From: Anabas testudineus
Taxonomy: Eukaryota > Chordata > Actinopteri > Anabantiformes > Anabantidae
Length of the DNA stretch: 64,000 bases
Direction of reading: 5' to 3'
NCBI RefSeq assembly: GCF_900324465.2
Contig: NC_046616.1
Coordinates: 3,130,490 to 3,194,489 of the forward strand
Shown here: one piece after another, positions 49,011 through 59,990 of the stretch
Position numbering within the stretch: the stretch's first letter is position 1
Layout: each line of letters opens with the position of its first letter
Notes under the pieces: generated by a model
Databases searched by the model: none
The model's input: the letters and a program-made list of their open reading frames with translations, nothing else
Told to the model about the DNA's origin: nothing
Program-made: the position numbers and the translations under genes

Positions 49011-49180
49011 TAGTACATTTATGTCACATTTGGTAATTTAGCTATTGCTTTTATCCAAAGCCACTTACAAGGGTAGGAGTAAGGAGGTCTTGCCCAAGGA
49101 CCCCTACTGGAGGCAGGGGCAGAGATGGGATTTGAACCCCACTCTCCCACATAGAAGGCGTTAATCTTACCACTACTACT
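49011..49180 (-). repeat. tRNA-derived SINE-like repeat abutting a stop codon
   Basis: On the minus strand: TAGTGGTAAGATTAACGCC (A-box region), GGGGTTCAAATCCC (B box), body, then TAAATTACC-type tail. It begins directly after the stop codon of the next gene. Copy at 56933-57102. Confidence 0.6.
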
Positions 49181-50165
49181 CTACAGTACGTTGGTCTCAC
49201 AGGAGTGAGGCTTCAGTATCTCGAGTCTAACAATGAGTTTAACAGATTTTCTAAACCAGGGGTAGAAGAAGGCATAAATCAAAGGGTTTAGACAGGAGTT
49301 TAATATCACAAGAAAATAGACAAAGAAGTTAGCTGAAGAGCCAACCATAGGGTCATAACCAGAAAGAGACACACAATAGGATAGACTGCAACACATGAGA
49401 AACACAGCAACAACCACACCAAGAGTCCTGGCTGCTTTCAGCTCTGATTTCTTCACAGTTACAGTCACTGAACGCTGCAGTTTGACAGCTGCAACGTGGG
49501 AGCGCATGGAACGAGCCTGAGACACAGCCACCACAAACACTCTCAGATACAGAATGATGATGGATGAAATGGGGATGAAAAAGCCTACAACAAGGTCAAC
49601 AGGTACTATAATATTTATCACACATTCACCATAACAAGAGTTATACCTGCCTGGTTGTTTCAGGTTATCAAATTAAATCATAAAGCTGTAGAAAAAAGAG
49701 TAAATCCAACATAAGAGAACAGAGATCTGAACTCTCCTTTGAGTGAATTTGGTGGGGTAACGCAGAGGGTCACAGATAGCAACATAACGGTCGACTGATA
49801 TCAGCACCATGTTCACTACTGAGGCAGAGATTGTAATAAAAGGTAACAAATAATACAGAGTACAGAACAGGTCACCCAGGAGCCAACAGGGTTCTGTTAA
49901 GAAGATTTGAAACCAATGACAGAACCCTCAGTGCCTCTGAACTGTTTACTTGGTGGCTGCACGACATAATATAAATACAAAGACATCTGTACCTGAAGTG
50001 GGAGATGGAGATAATGACCAGCAGTTTAAGAAACACAGTGAGCAGAGAGATGAACGACATCAGCATGTAAAGGAGAAGAGTTTCAAAGTGAGGGCGCATG
50101 TGTTTAATACAAGAGATGTTAAACAGTTGTGGAAAGCAGAGTTCAGCTTCCTCGTTTGTCTCCAT
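49181..50165 (-). pseudogene. TAAR with TM2 deletion and nonsense codon
   Basis: Exon 1 (49993-50165, METNEEAELCFPQLFNISC) is open and has a canonical GT donor, but TM1 carries FLKLLVI where every other copy has FLN or LNQ, losing Asn 1.50. Exon 2 (49181 to about 49913) lacks its first part: sequence from the acceptor through TM2 is deleted, so GAAGATTTGAAAC in exon 2 runs straight into intron sequence (CAATGACAGAA). Just before ECL2, TTA is TAA (ATGATTTAATTTGAT at about 49675), a stop. The C-terminal part is open: Asp 5.42 (PVDLVVGF), but TM6 reads CCSLSY, losing Pro 6.50. Paralogue of the gene at 57103-58224. Confidence 0.92.
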
Positions 50166-50189
50166 GAACAGAGACAGAGGAGAGAAGCT

Positions 50190-51108
50190 AATAATTTTTC
50201 ACATTGTCTGTGATGATTTGTTTGTTTTAACCTATATTAATAAAGACATCTGATTTCCTTCATGTTGAATTAATAAAAATGCATATCAGATATCAATATT
50301 TGATACAAAATATAAATACAATTATTACCTTATATTGTTCTTACAATTATACTGAAACAAATAGAGTTTTAATTTTAGCCTATTAATACACCACAATAAA
50401 CATATACCTTGAACAATTGGACTGATAATGATGGACAAAAGAATAACAGAAATTTGTTGCAAATGTCGAGTGATTTTGATGAATACTTTATTAATGCAAT
50501 ATGTAAAGGTAATCCACATTTAAAACAAATAGGATAAAATATTGCTGGTAGATTAAACTGTGCATAAATTTAAATTAATGGCAGAAACAATCAGTCTCTT
50601 CTATAAGAATTAGACAATGTACAGTATCAGTTCTGCACAGTTCATCTCAATGTTTGCATGCAATGAAGTTACAAAAGAATAATCATCCTGCACATGTAAT
50701 TAATGCAACAGAATAAAGATATAAAAATGTAAATTCAAAATCTTGTTGCAATTTATTTTTTGCAACATCATCCAAACAAAGTCCCTTTCACATAAGTGAG
50801 TCAGCAACTCAGCACATGAAATTAATTTGCTCCATCACAGTGAAGGCTGCGTTTCTCTTTTCAGTCACTCCACAGTTTCTCTTTACAATAAGTTGCACTC
50901 ACGGGAGTAAGGTCTCAATATTGCAAGTGTAACAATGAGCTTCAGAGGTTTTCGAAACCAGGAATAGAAAAAGGCATAGATCACAGGATTTAGACAGGAG
51001 TTAAAATACACTAGAAATAAAATAAACCTGTTTGTTACAGAATCTAATATAAGGCCAAAGGGAGGGACACAATATGATGGACAGTAACGTGTAAGTAACA
51101 CAGCTACG
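50190..51108 (-). pseudogene. C-terminal TAAR fragment with 3' flank, copied from the 43.9 kb gene
   Basis: 50190-50882 repeats the AT-rich 3' flank of the 43928 gene. 50883-51108 repeats its last part (TRYCPSYCVPPFGLILDSV to YSRECNLL, TM6 to stop). It ends abruptly at about 51108, where it joins LINE-derived sequence matching 46333 onward. The fragment lacks TM1-TM5 and has no start. Confidence 0.85.
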
Positions 51109-51598
51109 ACCATGCAGGGCTTCAAAATTTTAAATAAAAGGTAAAGAAAAATAAATCCAATTTTAATATATATCCAAAATCCAAAATCTAAACATACTGG
51201 CAGCCAGTGTAAGGAAGCTAGGACAGGAGTAATGTGTTCATATAGTCTCTCATCTGAGTTCTGAACAATCTGGAGCTGATTAATAGATTTATGGTTCAGA
51301 CAGGTGAACAGACTGCTGCAACAGTAAAGGTGTGAGGAAATAAATGCATGTAAGATCACTTCTATGTCATGAAATGATACTGAATTTAATGTATTTTGAG
51401 ATTTTTTCCGAGGAGAAATTACAGATTACAGGACATTCATACAGTATAAAGACATATATTATACTCTATATCAATCAGAATAGAAAAGTACGTACCTTAC
51501 TTTAGGAGATACTTTTTCACTCAGCAACAGGCCAAAAGGCCAAAACATTAACATTAACAGTAGAGCTGATGCATCTATTCACTCACTCCAGTTTCTCT
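51109..51598 (-). repeat. L2-type LINE remnant and 3' flank, copy of 46333-46822
   Basis: Reads ITPVLASLHWLPV and SINQLQIVQNS on the minus strand. Same order and flank as upstream of the 46823 gene, so it was carried along in the tandem duplication. Confidence 0.65.
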
Positions 51599-52717
51599 CT
51601 ACAGTACATTGATCTGACAGGAGTGAGGCTGCAGTATCTCAAAGGTAACAATAAGTTTAATAGATTTTCTAAACCAGGGGTAGAAGAAGGCATAGATCAA
51701 AGGGTTTAAGCAGGAGTTAAATATTACAAGAAAAAATACAAAGAAGTTAGCTGAAGAGCCAACCATAAGGTAATAACCAGAGAGAGATACACAATAATAT
51801 GGACAGTAACAAATGAGAAACACAGCAACAACCACACCAAGAGTCCTGGCTGCTTTCAGCTCGGATTTCTTCACAGTTACAGTCACTGAACGCTGCAGTT
51901 TGACAGCTGCAATGTGGGAGCGCATGGAACGAGCCTGAGACACAGCAACTACAAACACTCTCAGATACAGAATGATGATGGAAGAAATAGGGATAATAAA
52001 AGTTAACACAAGATCAAAAGCTCCATTTACGGTTATCACACATTCTCCATAGCAGGAGTTATACCTGCCTGGTTGTTTCAGGTTATCAAATAAAATCAGA
52101 CAACTGTAGAAAACAGAGTAAATCCAACACAAGAGAACAGAGATCTGAACTCTCTTTTGAGTGACTTTGGTGGGGTATTGCAGAGGGTCACAGATAGCAA
52201 CATAACGGTCGACTGATATCATCACCATGTTTCCTATTGAGGCAGAGATTGTAATAAATGGTAACAAGTAATACAGAGCACACACCAGGTCACCCAGGAG
52301 CCAACAGGGTTCACTGAAAAGAATCTGAAACGGCATCACGATGAGACCCACAAGGAAGTCTGAGACAGCCAGAGAGAGAAGGAGGAGGTTGGTGGGAGTG
52401 TGGAGCTGCCTGGAGGGAGAGAAAACCAACACTTAAAATCATCAATATTAGAAATAGTTTAAAAAACGATGACAGAAACCTCAGTGTCTCTGAACTGTTT
52501 ACTTGGTGGCTGCACTACATAAATAAATACAAAGACATCTGTACCTGAAGTGGGAGATGGAGATGATAACGAGCAGGTTAAGAAACACAGTGAGCAGAGA
52601 GAAGAACGACATCAGCATGTAAAGGAGAATAGTTTCAAAATGAGGACGCATGTGTTTAATACAAGAGATGTTGAGCAGTTGTGGAAAGCAGAGTTCAGCT
52701 TCCTCGTTTGTCTCCAT
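51599..52717 (-). CDS. TAAR olfactory receptor, class III type, GT donor (327 aa)
   Basis: Exon 1 is 52545-52717 (METNEEAELCFPQLLNISC), exon 2 is 51599-52409, intron 135 bp. This is the only intact gene here with a canonical GT donor (TTCAG/GTACAG). Pro108 at 3.32, DRYVAICDP, Asp190 at 5.42 (AFDLVLTF), CYCP, NSCLNPLIY, C-terminus HSCQINVL. Duplicate of the gene at 46823-47939: shared ECL1, flanks and C-terminus. Differences concentrate in TM4-TM5 and ECL3 (SGYYLMVGSS against SGYDLMVGSS). Open frame. Confidence 0.96.
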
Positions 52718-53029
52718 GAACAGAGACAGAGGAGAGAAGCTGTTGAACAGCTTTCTGAACAAAGTTCTATCACACAGCTAATTTATCTCCTCCCTCCCTC
52801 CTCTACTTCTTCTTTCCTCCTCCTCTTTCCCCCTTCTGCCTTTTTCAGTTACGTTGATTTCCTTCATTTTCCTTAATTATACTCATCAGTTTCTCAACCC
52901 TTTCTTCACTCTGAGACTTTGTGTGGTAGTTTATGGTAAGTTTTAGCTCATTCCACATAGATTATGAGCCAGAACCACGTAACAGGTCTATGCACACTGG
53001 TGCTGCCAAGTATTTACTTGAGCCAGAAC

Positions 53030-56000
53030 GGCTGACTCACACATTCTTCTTCTTCTTTCGGCTTTTCCCATCAGGGGTCGCCACAGCGAATCATCCTTTT
53101 CCACCTAAATCTATCATGAACATCTTCTACCCTAACATTAGCCAACCTCATGTCCTCTGTTAAGACATCCATATATCTCCTCCTTGGTCGTCCTCTTGCC
53201 CTCCTGCCTGGCAGCTCCATCTCCAACATCCTTCTACCAATATATTCACTATCCCTCCTCTGAACATGTCCGAACCATCTCAGTCTGGCCTCTCTGACTT
53301 TGTCGCTAACACAGGCAACGTGAGCCGTCCCTCTGATGTACTCGTTCCTTATTCTGTCTAACCTGGTCACTCCTAGGGAGAACCTCAACATCTTCATCTC
53401 TGCTACCTCCATCTCAGCCTCTTGTCTCTTACTCACTGCTACCGTCTCTAACCCATAGAGCAGAGCTGGTCTCACCACTGTCTTGTAGACCTTTCCTTTG
53501 AGTCTTGCTGACACTCTTCTGTCACGCAACACTCCTGACACTTTCCTCCACCCGCTCCAACCTGCCTGCACTCTCCTCTTCACCTCTTTTCCACACTCCC
53601 CATCACACTGAACTGTTGACCCCAAGTACTTAAACTCCTGCACCTTCTTCACCTCAGCCCCCTGTAACCTAACGCTTCTACCTTGATCCCTCTCGTTCAG
53701 ACACATGTATTCTGTCTTACTACGACTGACCTTCATGCCTCTTCTTTCCAGAGCAAACCTCCACCTTTCCAGCTGTTCCTCCACCTGCTCTCTCCTCTCA
53801 CTGCAAATCACAATGTCATCCGTAAACATCATTGTCCAGGGAGATTCCTGTCTGACCTCATCTGTCAGCCTGTCCATCAACATAGCAAACAAGAAGGGAC
53901 TCAAAGCTGATCCTTGGTGTAGTCCCACCTCCACCTTGAACTCCTCTGTCTGACCTACAGCACATCTCACCACCGTCATACTTCTCTCATACATGTCCTG
54001 AACTACTCTGACGTACTTCTCCGCCACTCCCGACGACCTCATACAGTACCACAGCTCCTCCCTCGGCACCCTGTCATACGCCTTCTCTAAATCTACAAAG
54101 ACACAATGCAGCTCCTTCTGACCATCTCTGTACTTTTCCATCAACATTCTCAAAGCAAAAACGGCATCAGTGGTGCTCTTACGGGGCATGAAACCATACT
54201 GCTGCTCACAGATCTCCACCTTCTTCCTAAGCCTGGCTTCCACTACTCTTTCCCACAGCTTCATTGTGTGGCTCATCAACTTTATTCCTCTGTAGTTGCT
54301 GCAGTTCTGCGTGTCACCCTTGTTCTTAAAGATCGGAACCAGAACGCTTCTCCTCCATTCCTCAGGCATCTTCTCACTCTCTAGAATCCTATTGAACAAA
54401 CTGGTTAGAAACTCCACTGCTGCCTCTCCTAAGCACTTCCACACCTCCACAGGTACGTCATCAGGACCAACAGCCTTTCCACTCTTCATCCTTTTCAGAG
54501 CCTTCCTAACCTCATCCTTTCCAATCTCTGCTATTTCCTGCTCCACAACATCCACATCTTCCTCCCTTCTTTCCCTCTCATTTTCCTCATTCATCAGATC
54601 CTCAAAATACTCCTTCCATCTTTTCTGCACACTCTCCTGGGTTGTTAGCACCTTTCCATCTCTGTCCTTAATCACCCTTACCTGTTGCACATCCTTCCCA
54701 TCTCTATCTCTCTGTCTGGCTAGCCTGTACAAGTCCTTCTCTCCTTCCTTTGTGTCTAACCTGTCATACAGCTCATCGTAAGCTTTCTGTTTGGCCTTTG
54801 CCACCTCCCTCTTCACTCTACGCTGCGCTTCCTTGTACTCCTGTCTACTTTCCTCAGTCCTTTCTACATCCCACTTCCTTCTAGCTAACCTCTTCCTCTG
54901 GATGCATTCCTGTACTTCCTCATTCCACCACCAAGTGTCTTTACCTTCTTTCCTCTTTCCAGATGACACACCTAGCACCTTCCTACCTGTTTCCCTGAAA
55001 ACTTCTGCTGTGGTTTCCCAGTCATCTGGAAGCTCATCCTGACCACCCAGAACCTGTCTCAACTTCTGTCTGAATTCCTCACAAGTTTCTTCATTCTTTA
55101 ACTTCCACCACTTGGTCTTCTTTTCTGCCTTCCCTCTCTTCTTCTCCCTGACCTCCAGAGTCATCTTACACACCACCATGCGGTGCTGTCTGGCTACACT
55201 CTCTCCTACCACCACTTTGCAGTCACTAACCTCTCTCAAATGACCTTGTCTATATAGCATGTAGTCCACCTGTGTACTCGTACCTCCACTTCTGTATGTC
55301 ACTCTATGTTCCTCTCGCTTCTGGAAGTAGGTGTTGACTACAGCCATTTCCATCCTCTTAGCAAAGTCCACCACCATCTGTCCTTCCAGATTCCTTTCCT
55401 TCACACCAAACCTGCCCATCACCTCCTCATCACCTCTGTTGCCCTCACCAACATGCCCATTGAAGTCTGCTCCAACAACAACTCTCTCTCCTCTGGGGAT
55501 ACTCTCTATGACCTCATCAAACTCACTCCAGAATCTCTCCTTCTCTTCTAACTCACAGCCAACCTGTGGTGCATACCCACTGACTACATTCATCATCACC
55601 CCTTCAATTTCTAGCTTTATGCTCATCACCCTGTCTGAGACTCTTTTCACCTCTAGAACACTGTTTACAAACTCCCCCTTCAGGATCACTCCTACCCCGT
55701 GTCTCTTCCTATCCACACCATAGTAGAACAGTTTGTATCCTCCTTCAATACTACGTGCCTTGCTGCCCTTCCACCTTGTCTCCTGCACACACAGAACATC
55801 TACCTTCCTTCTCTCCATCATGTCTGCCAGCTCTCTGCCTTTCCCTGTCATCGTGCCAACGTTAAGAGTCCCTATTCTCAGATCTATGTCCCTGCCTTTC
55901 CCCTTCTCTCTCTGCCCACGAACCCTTCTGCCTCCCCTCTTTCTTCGACCAACAGTAGTCAAATTTCCACCGACACCCTGTAGGTTAACAGCATCGGTGG

Positions 56001-56188
56001 CGGTCGTTGTTAACCCGGGCCTCGACCGATCCGGTATGAAAGTCTTGTGGATGATTCGCATGGTTATTTTGGCAATTTTTACGCCGGATGCCCTTCCTGA
56101 CGCAACCCTCTCTATTTATCCGGGCTTGGGACCGGCACAGAAATCACTGGCTTGCAACCCCTGTGGCTACATTGGCTGACTCACACAT
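53030..56188 (-). mobile_element. Full-length RTE-clade LINE with target-site duplication
   Basis: The element itself is 53045-56173, bounded by a 15-bp direct repeat GGCTGACTCACACAT (53030-53044 and 56174-56188). The 5' end (minus strand) has about 110 bp of leader before the ORF; the 3' end has a UTR of only about 26 bp finishing in a GAA repeat, both usual for RTE elements. Sister spacers at about 48250 and 63770 carry the unoccupied site, so it inserted after the tandem duplication and is young. Confidence 0.9.
53071..56061 (-). CDS. RTE LINE polyprotein: endonuclease and reverse transcriptase (996 aa)
   Basis: Open 996-codon ORF of the LINE. N-terminal apurinic/apyrimidinic-type endonuclease (about residues 60-300): LRIGTLNVGTM, QETRWKG with the catalytic Glu near 95, VVGADFNGHVG, and a histidine at the expected domain end (ARQHRMV). 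Reverse transcriptase (about 520-800): SNYRGIKLMSHTMKLWE, FVDLEKAYDRVP near 655, GLHQGSALSPFLF, and MMFTDDIVICSE with the catalytic Asp pair near 748-749. FTDD replaces the common FADD; the Asp pair is intact. The C-terminus is RARGRPRRRYMDVL and WKRMIRC. Target-primed reverse transcription is the family mechanism. No frame breaks, so it may be competent or very recently so. Confidence 0.92.
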   Translation of the reverse strand: MRIIHKTFIPDRSRPGLTTTATDAVNLQGVGGNLTTVGRRKRGGRRVRGQREKGKGRDIDLRIGTLNVGTMTGKGRELADMMERRKVDVLCVQETRWKGSKARSIEGGYKLFYYGVDRKRHGVGVILKGEFVNSVLEVKRVSDRVMSIKLEIEGVMMNVVSGYAPQVGCELEEKERFWSEFDEVIESIPRGERVVVGADFNGHVGEGNRGDEEVMGRFGVKERNLEGQMVVDFAKRMEMAVVNTYFQKREEHRVTYRSGGTSTQVDYMLYRQGHLREVSDCKVVVGESVARQHRMVVCKMTLEVREKKRGKAEKKTKWWKLKNEETCEEFRQKLRQVLGGQDELPDDWETTAEVFRETGRKVLGVSSGKRKEGKDTWWWNEEVQECIQRKRLARRKWDVERTEESRQEYKEAQRRVKREVAKAKQKAYDELYDRLDTKEGEKDLYRLARQRDRDGKDVQQVRVIKDRDGKVLTTQESVQKRWKEYFEDLMNEENERERREEDVDVVEQEIAEIGKDEVRKALKRMKSGKAVGPDDVPVEVWKCLGEAAVEFLTSLFNRILESEKMPEEWRRSVLVPIFKNKGDTQNCSNYRGIKLMSHTMKLWERVVEARLRKKVEICEQQYGFMPRKSTTDAVFALRMLMEKYRDGQKELHCVFVDLEKAYDRVPREELWYCMRSSGVAEKYVRVVQDMYERSMTVVRCAVGQTEEFKVEVGLHQGSALSPFLFAMLMDRLTDEVRQESPWTMMFTDDIVICSERREQVEEQLERWRFALERRGMKVSRSKTEYMCLNERDQGRSVRLQGAEVKKVQEFKYLGSTVQCDGECGKEVKRRVQAGWSGWRKVSGVLRDRRVSARLKGKVYKTVVRPALLYGLETVAVSKRQEAEMEVAEMKMLRFSLGVTRLDRIRNEYIRGTAHVACVSDKVREARLRWFGHVQRRDSEYIGRRMLEMELPGRRARGRPRRRYMDVLTEDMRLANVRVEDVHDRFRWKRMIRCGDP

Positions 56189-57102
56189 ATGGGCTGATAT
56201 CTACTGAATACGGGCCATAGATTGGTGTGATAACATTCAAAGCAGGTGGCTAAGTTTGTGTCCAGTCAAATGGACGCTGGCACAGTGCTTTTCTATTTCA
56301 GTGTCTCGGCTGTAATAATTGACTGATTGAGGTCGCCTGTTATCTCACCCAGTGAAACGTGGAGTCATTGTCACCCATGTAACTCATCACAGAATAGGTG
56401 GATGGACATTTATTATATTGTTTTGTGTAATATTGTCGCTCAAACAAGGGAATAATAAAGTATAATTATATGTGTTGTAGTTTGGAAAATTGAGAGAAGG
56501 TATATTTATGTTCAACAGGATAACAGGTTTTGTTTCACTGCTATGATTTTTCAAATGGTGTAACCACAGATCAATTCGGCATGTACTGTATACAAATATA
56601 AAAAATTAATAAGTAAATAACATATGAATAGAATGACTTACAATTGTCAGCAGTTTACAAAGTCAAAGGAGACAGAATCACAGAGACATGACAGAGGGCA
56701 TTTGTGGCATTGTGTCGTGCTTTATGATTTAGTTCTGGACTGAAATTTGAGCATTTTGTAAATCAAGCCTCAGATATTTAGAAACAGACATCATATCATA
56801 TATAAAAATAAATATAGGATACCCTAAGTGGTTCACAATTTGTAAAGTTCCACTTAATGCATACATTACTTCCAGGAGAAGATATATTTATTTTACTCAG
56901 CAACAGCCCAAAAGACCCCACCTACGCAGTGATAGTACATTTATGTCACATTTAGTAATTTAGCTGATGCTTTTATCCAAAGCCACTTACAAGGGTAGGA
57001 GTAAGGAGGTCTTGCCCAAGGACCCCTACTGGAGGCAGGGGCAGAGATGGGATTTGAACCCCACTCTCCCACATAGAAGGCGTTAATCTTACCACTACTA
57101 CT
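56189..57102. other. Tandem-array spacer, right part
   Basis: Continues the spacer interrupted by the LINE; matches 48258-49180 closely, including the SINE-like repeat at 56933-57102 directly 3' of the next gene. Confidence 0.65.
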
Positions 57103-58224
57103 CTACAGTACGTTGGTCTGACAGGAGTGAGGCTTCAGTATCTCGAGTCTAACAATGAGTTTAACAGATTTTCTAAACCAGGGGTAGAAGAAGGCATAAA
57201 TCAAAGGGTTTAGACAGGAGTTTAATATCACAAGAAAATAGACAAAGAAGTTAGCTGAAGAGCCAACCATAGGGTCATAACCAGAAAGAGACACACAATA
57301 GGATAGACTGCAACACATGAGAAACACAGCAACAACCACACCAAGAGTCCTGGCTGCTTTCAGCTCTGATTTCTTCACAGTTACACAGTCACTGAACGCT
57401 GCAGTTTGACAGCTGCAACGTGGGAGCGCATGGAACGAGCCTGAGACACAGCCACCACAAACACTCTCATATACAGAATGATGATGGAGGAAATGGGGAT
57501 GATAAAACCTAAGACAAGGTCAACAGGTACTATAATATTTATCACACATTCACCATAACAAGAGTTATACCTGCCTGGTTGTTTCAGGTTATCAAATAAA
57601 ATCATAAAGCTGTAGAAAAAAGAGTAAATCCAACATAAGAGAACAGAGATCTGAACTCTCTTTTGAGTGATTTTGGTGGAGTAATGGAGAGGGTCACAGA
57701 TAGCAACATAACGGTCGACTGATATCAGCACCATGTTTCCTGTTGAGGCACAGACAGCGATGAATGGTATAACATTGCACAAAACACACACCAGATCACC
57801 GAGGAGCCAACAGGGCTCTGTTAAAAAGATTTGAAACGGCATCACGATGAGACCCACAAGGAAGTCTGAGACAGCCAGAGAGAGAAGGAGGAGGTTGGTG
57901 GGAGTGTGGAGCTGCCTGGAGGGAGAGAAAATCAACACTTAAAATCATCATTATTAGAAATAGTTTAAAAAACGATGACAGAAACCTCAGTGTCTCTAAA
58001 CTGTTTACTTGGTGGCTGCACTACATAATATAAATACAAAGACATATGTGCCTGAAGTGGGAGATGGAGATGATAACGAGCAGGTTGAGAAACACAGTGA
58101 ACAGAGAGAAGAACGACATCAGCATGTAAAGGAGAATAGTTTCAAAATGAGGACGCATGTGTTTAATACAAGAGATGTTGAGCAGTTGTGGAAAGCAGAG
58201 TTCAGCTTCCTCGTTTGTCTCCAT
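57103..58224 (-). pseudogene. TAAR with 2-bp frameshift in ICL3
   Basis: Exon 1 is 58052-58224 (METNEEAELCFPQLLNISC, GC donor), exon 2 is 57103-57915, intron 136 bp. It reads as a normal class III TAAR (Pro108 at 3.32, DRYVAICDP, Asp190 at 5.42 in PVDLVLGF) up to LQRSVTV, where an extra AC (GTTACACAGTCAC against GTTACAGTCAC, about 57384) shifts the frame; the next codons read stop. Beyond it the original frame resumes as KKSELKAARTLGV and ends HSCQTNVL. TM6 has CCSLSY, as in the pseudogene at 49181, so Pro 6.50 was lost before their common block was duplicated. Could be a dinucleotide sequencing error or a polymorphic null, but the TM6 change argues for reduced function anyway. Confidence 0.9.
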
Positions 58225-59990
58225 GAACAGAGACAGAGGAGAGAAGCTGCTGAACAGCTTTCTGAACAAAGTTCTATCACACAGCTAATTTATCTCCTCC
58301 CTCCCTCCTCTTCTTCTTCTTTCCTCCACCTCTTTCCCTTCCTGCCTTTTCCAGTTTTGTTAATTTCCTTCATTTTCCTCCATTTTACTCAACAGTTTCT
58401 CAACCCTTCTTTCACTCTGAGACTTTGTGTGTTAGTTTATGGTACTTTTAGCTGACTGGTGAACTTGGGACTACAGTATCATACATTTATTCATGCATTT
58501 GGGAAAAAAATAAACAGCTTCTTAAAAAGGTTTTCCAATTATTCAAATGGAAAGCGCCTCTGATTTAAACTAATAATTTACAACATTGTACACATTGGTG
58601 ATTAAGGATAGTCTAGAATAATGATTAAAGATAGTTGATGAAGTGGAATGTGATATTCTCATAATTACATGACAACAATAGATTACAGAGACAAATAATT
58701 TCTAGTTGTACCACCCCATCATCCATAAACCCAACATCTACCCCAGATTAACTAAATGTAGAACTGAGATGAGACTGAGAACCATAAAATGCCCAAATGC
58801 TTTGATATGGAACAGGGAGCAAGACCACAGCTCAACAGGTCAGCCACTGGTGACCTCCCTTTTTCGTAACAGTACAATGGGTTGAAGAAGGCTAGTACGG
58901 TCTGGTACAGTGTAGTGCTAAAAAAGTGTTTAATTCCTTTTATGTAAAGTCGCCTGAAATTAACACAGTGGCCTTTGTAAAGTTTGTGAAATGAGGGCAG
59001 AACTCAAAGGTCCTGTTTTTGGGGGGCACTGACTTATTTGTCCATCCTGAATTCTCCTAGTGAACCAGATCCAGATCCACTCTAACTGTGCAGTATGGTA
59101 CAGGGTGTTGATCCTTACCCCCTGAATATTGCACAGTGAAAATTATTTTTGTTGCCAGTCGAGCCAAAAAAGCTGACCCACACATACAGGCTGATAACTA
59201 GTGAAAATTGCCATAGATTGGCGTGATTACATTCAAAGCAGGTGACTAAGTTTGTGTTTAGTTGAATAGAGTGACTTATGAAGTCATTATTACCCACTTA
59301 ACTCCTTAAAGAATTAGTGGATGGACATTTATTATATTGTTTTGTGTTATATTGTGGCTCAAACAAGGGAATAATAAAAAATATTTATTTGTGTTCTTGT
59401 TGGAAAAGTGAAAGAAGGTATATTTATGTTCAAGAGGATAAATGTCAGTTCGGTTTCACAGCTCTCATTCCACAAATGGTGTAACCACGGATCAATTCAG
59501 CCTTTACTGTATACAAATCAACACCAACAACAAGCATTGTAGTTTCAAAATCCTTCTGTGGCAGAAAGAAAATAAATAATGTATGACTAGAATGACAAAG
59601 TCACAGCAGACAGAATCACAGAGACATGACCAAGAGCATTTGAGGCATTGTGCCGAGCTTTATGGTTTAGGTCTGGACAGAGATTTGGGGTTTTGGTGAG
59701 GGGGTTGATTAAGAGAGAAAGAATTGCTGGGCATTCCCTGTTTTCTGTCTGTTATTCTGTAAAAACGGTCAATCCAGCCTCACACACATAGAAACAGACA
59801 TCAGATTGCAGGTCATATGAAAGAAGAAATATTTAATACACTAAATGGTTCACAATGTGTAAAGTTCCACTATATGACTGCATTACTTCACACAGAGGAT
59901 ATATTTCTTTTACTCAGCAAAAGGCCACAACTGTTCATTAACAGCAGAGCTGATACGTTTCTTTTCTCTACACTCACTCCACAGTTTCTC
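58225..59990. other. Intergenic spacer, partly repeated
   Basis: No gene. About 59160-59960 is a diverged copy of the 48250-49020 spacer; about 58500-59150 is unique in the window. Confidence 0.55.

Noticed and set aside
53683-56179. Several plus-strand open frames of 75-161 codons
   Set aside because: All lie antisense to the RTE LINE ORF; low-complexity Ser/Leu-rich shadows.
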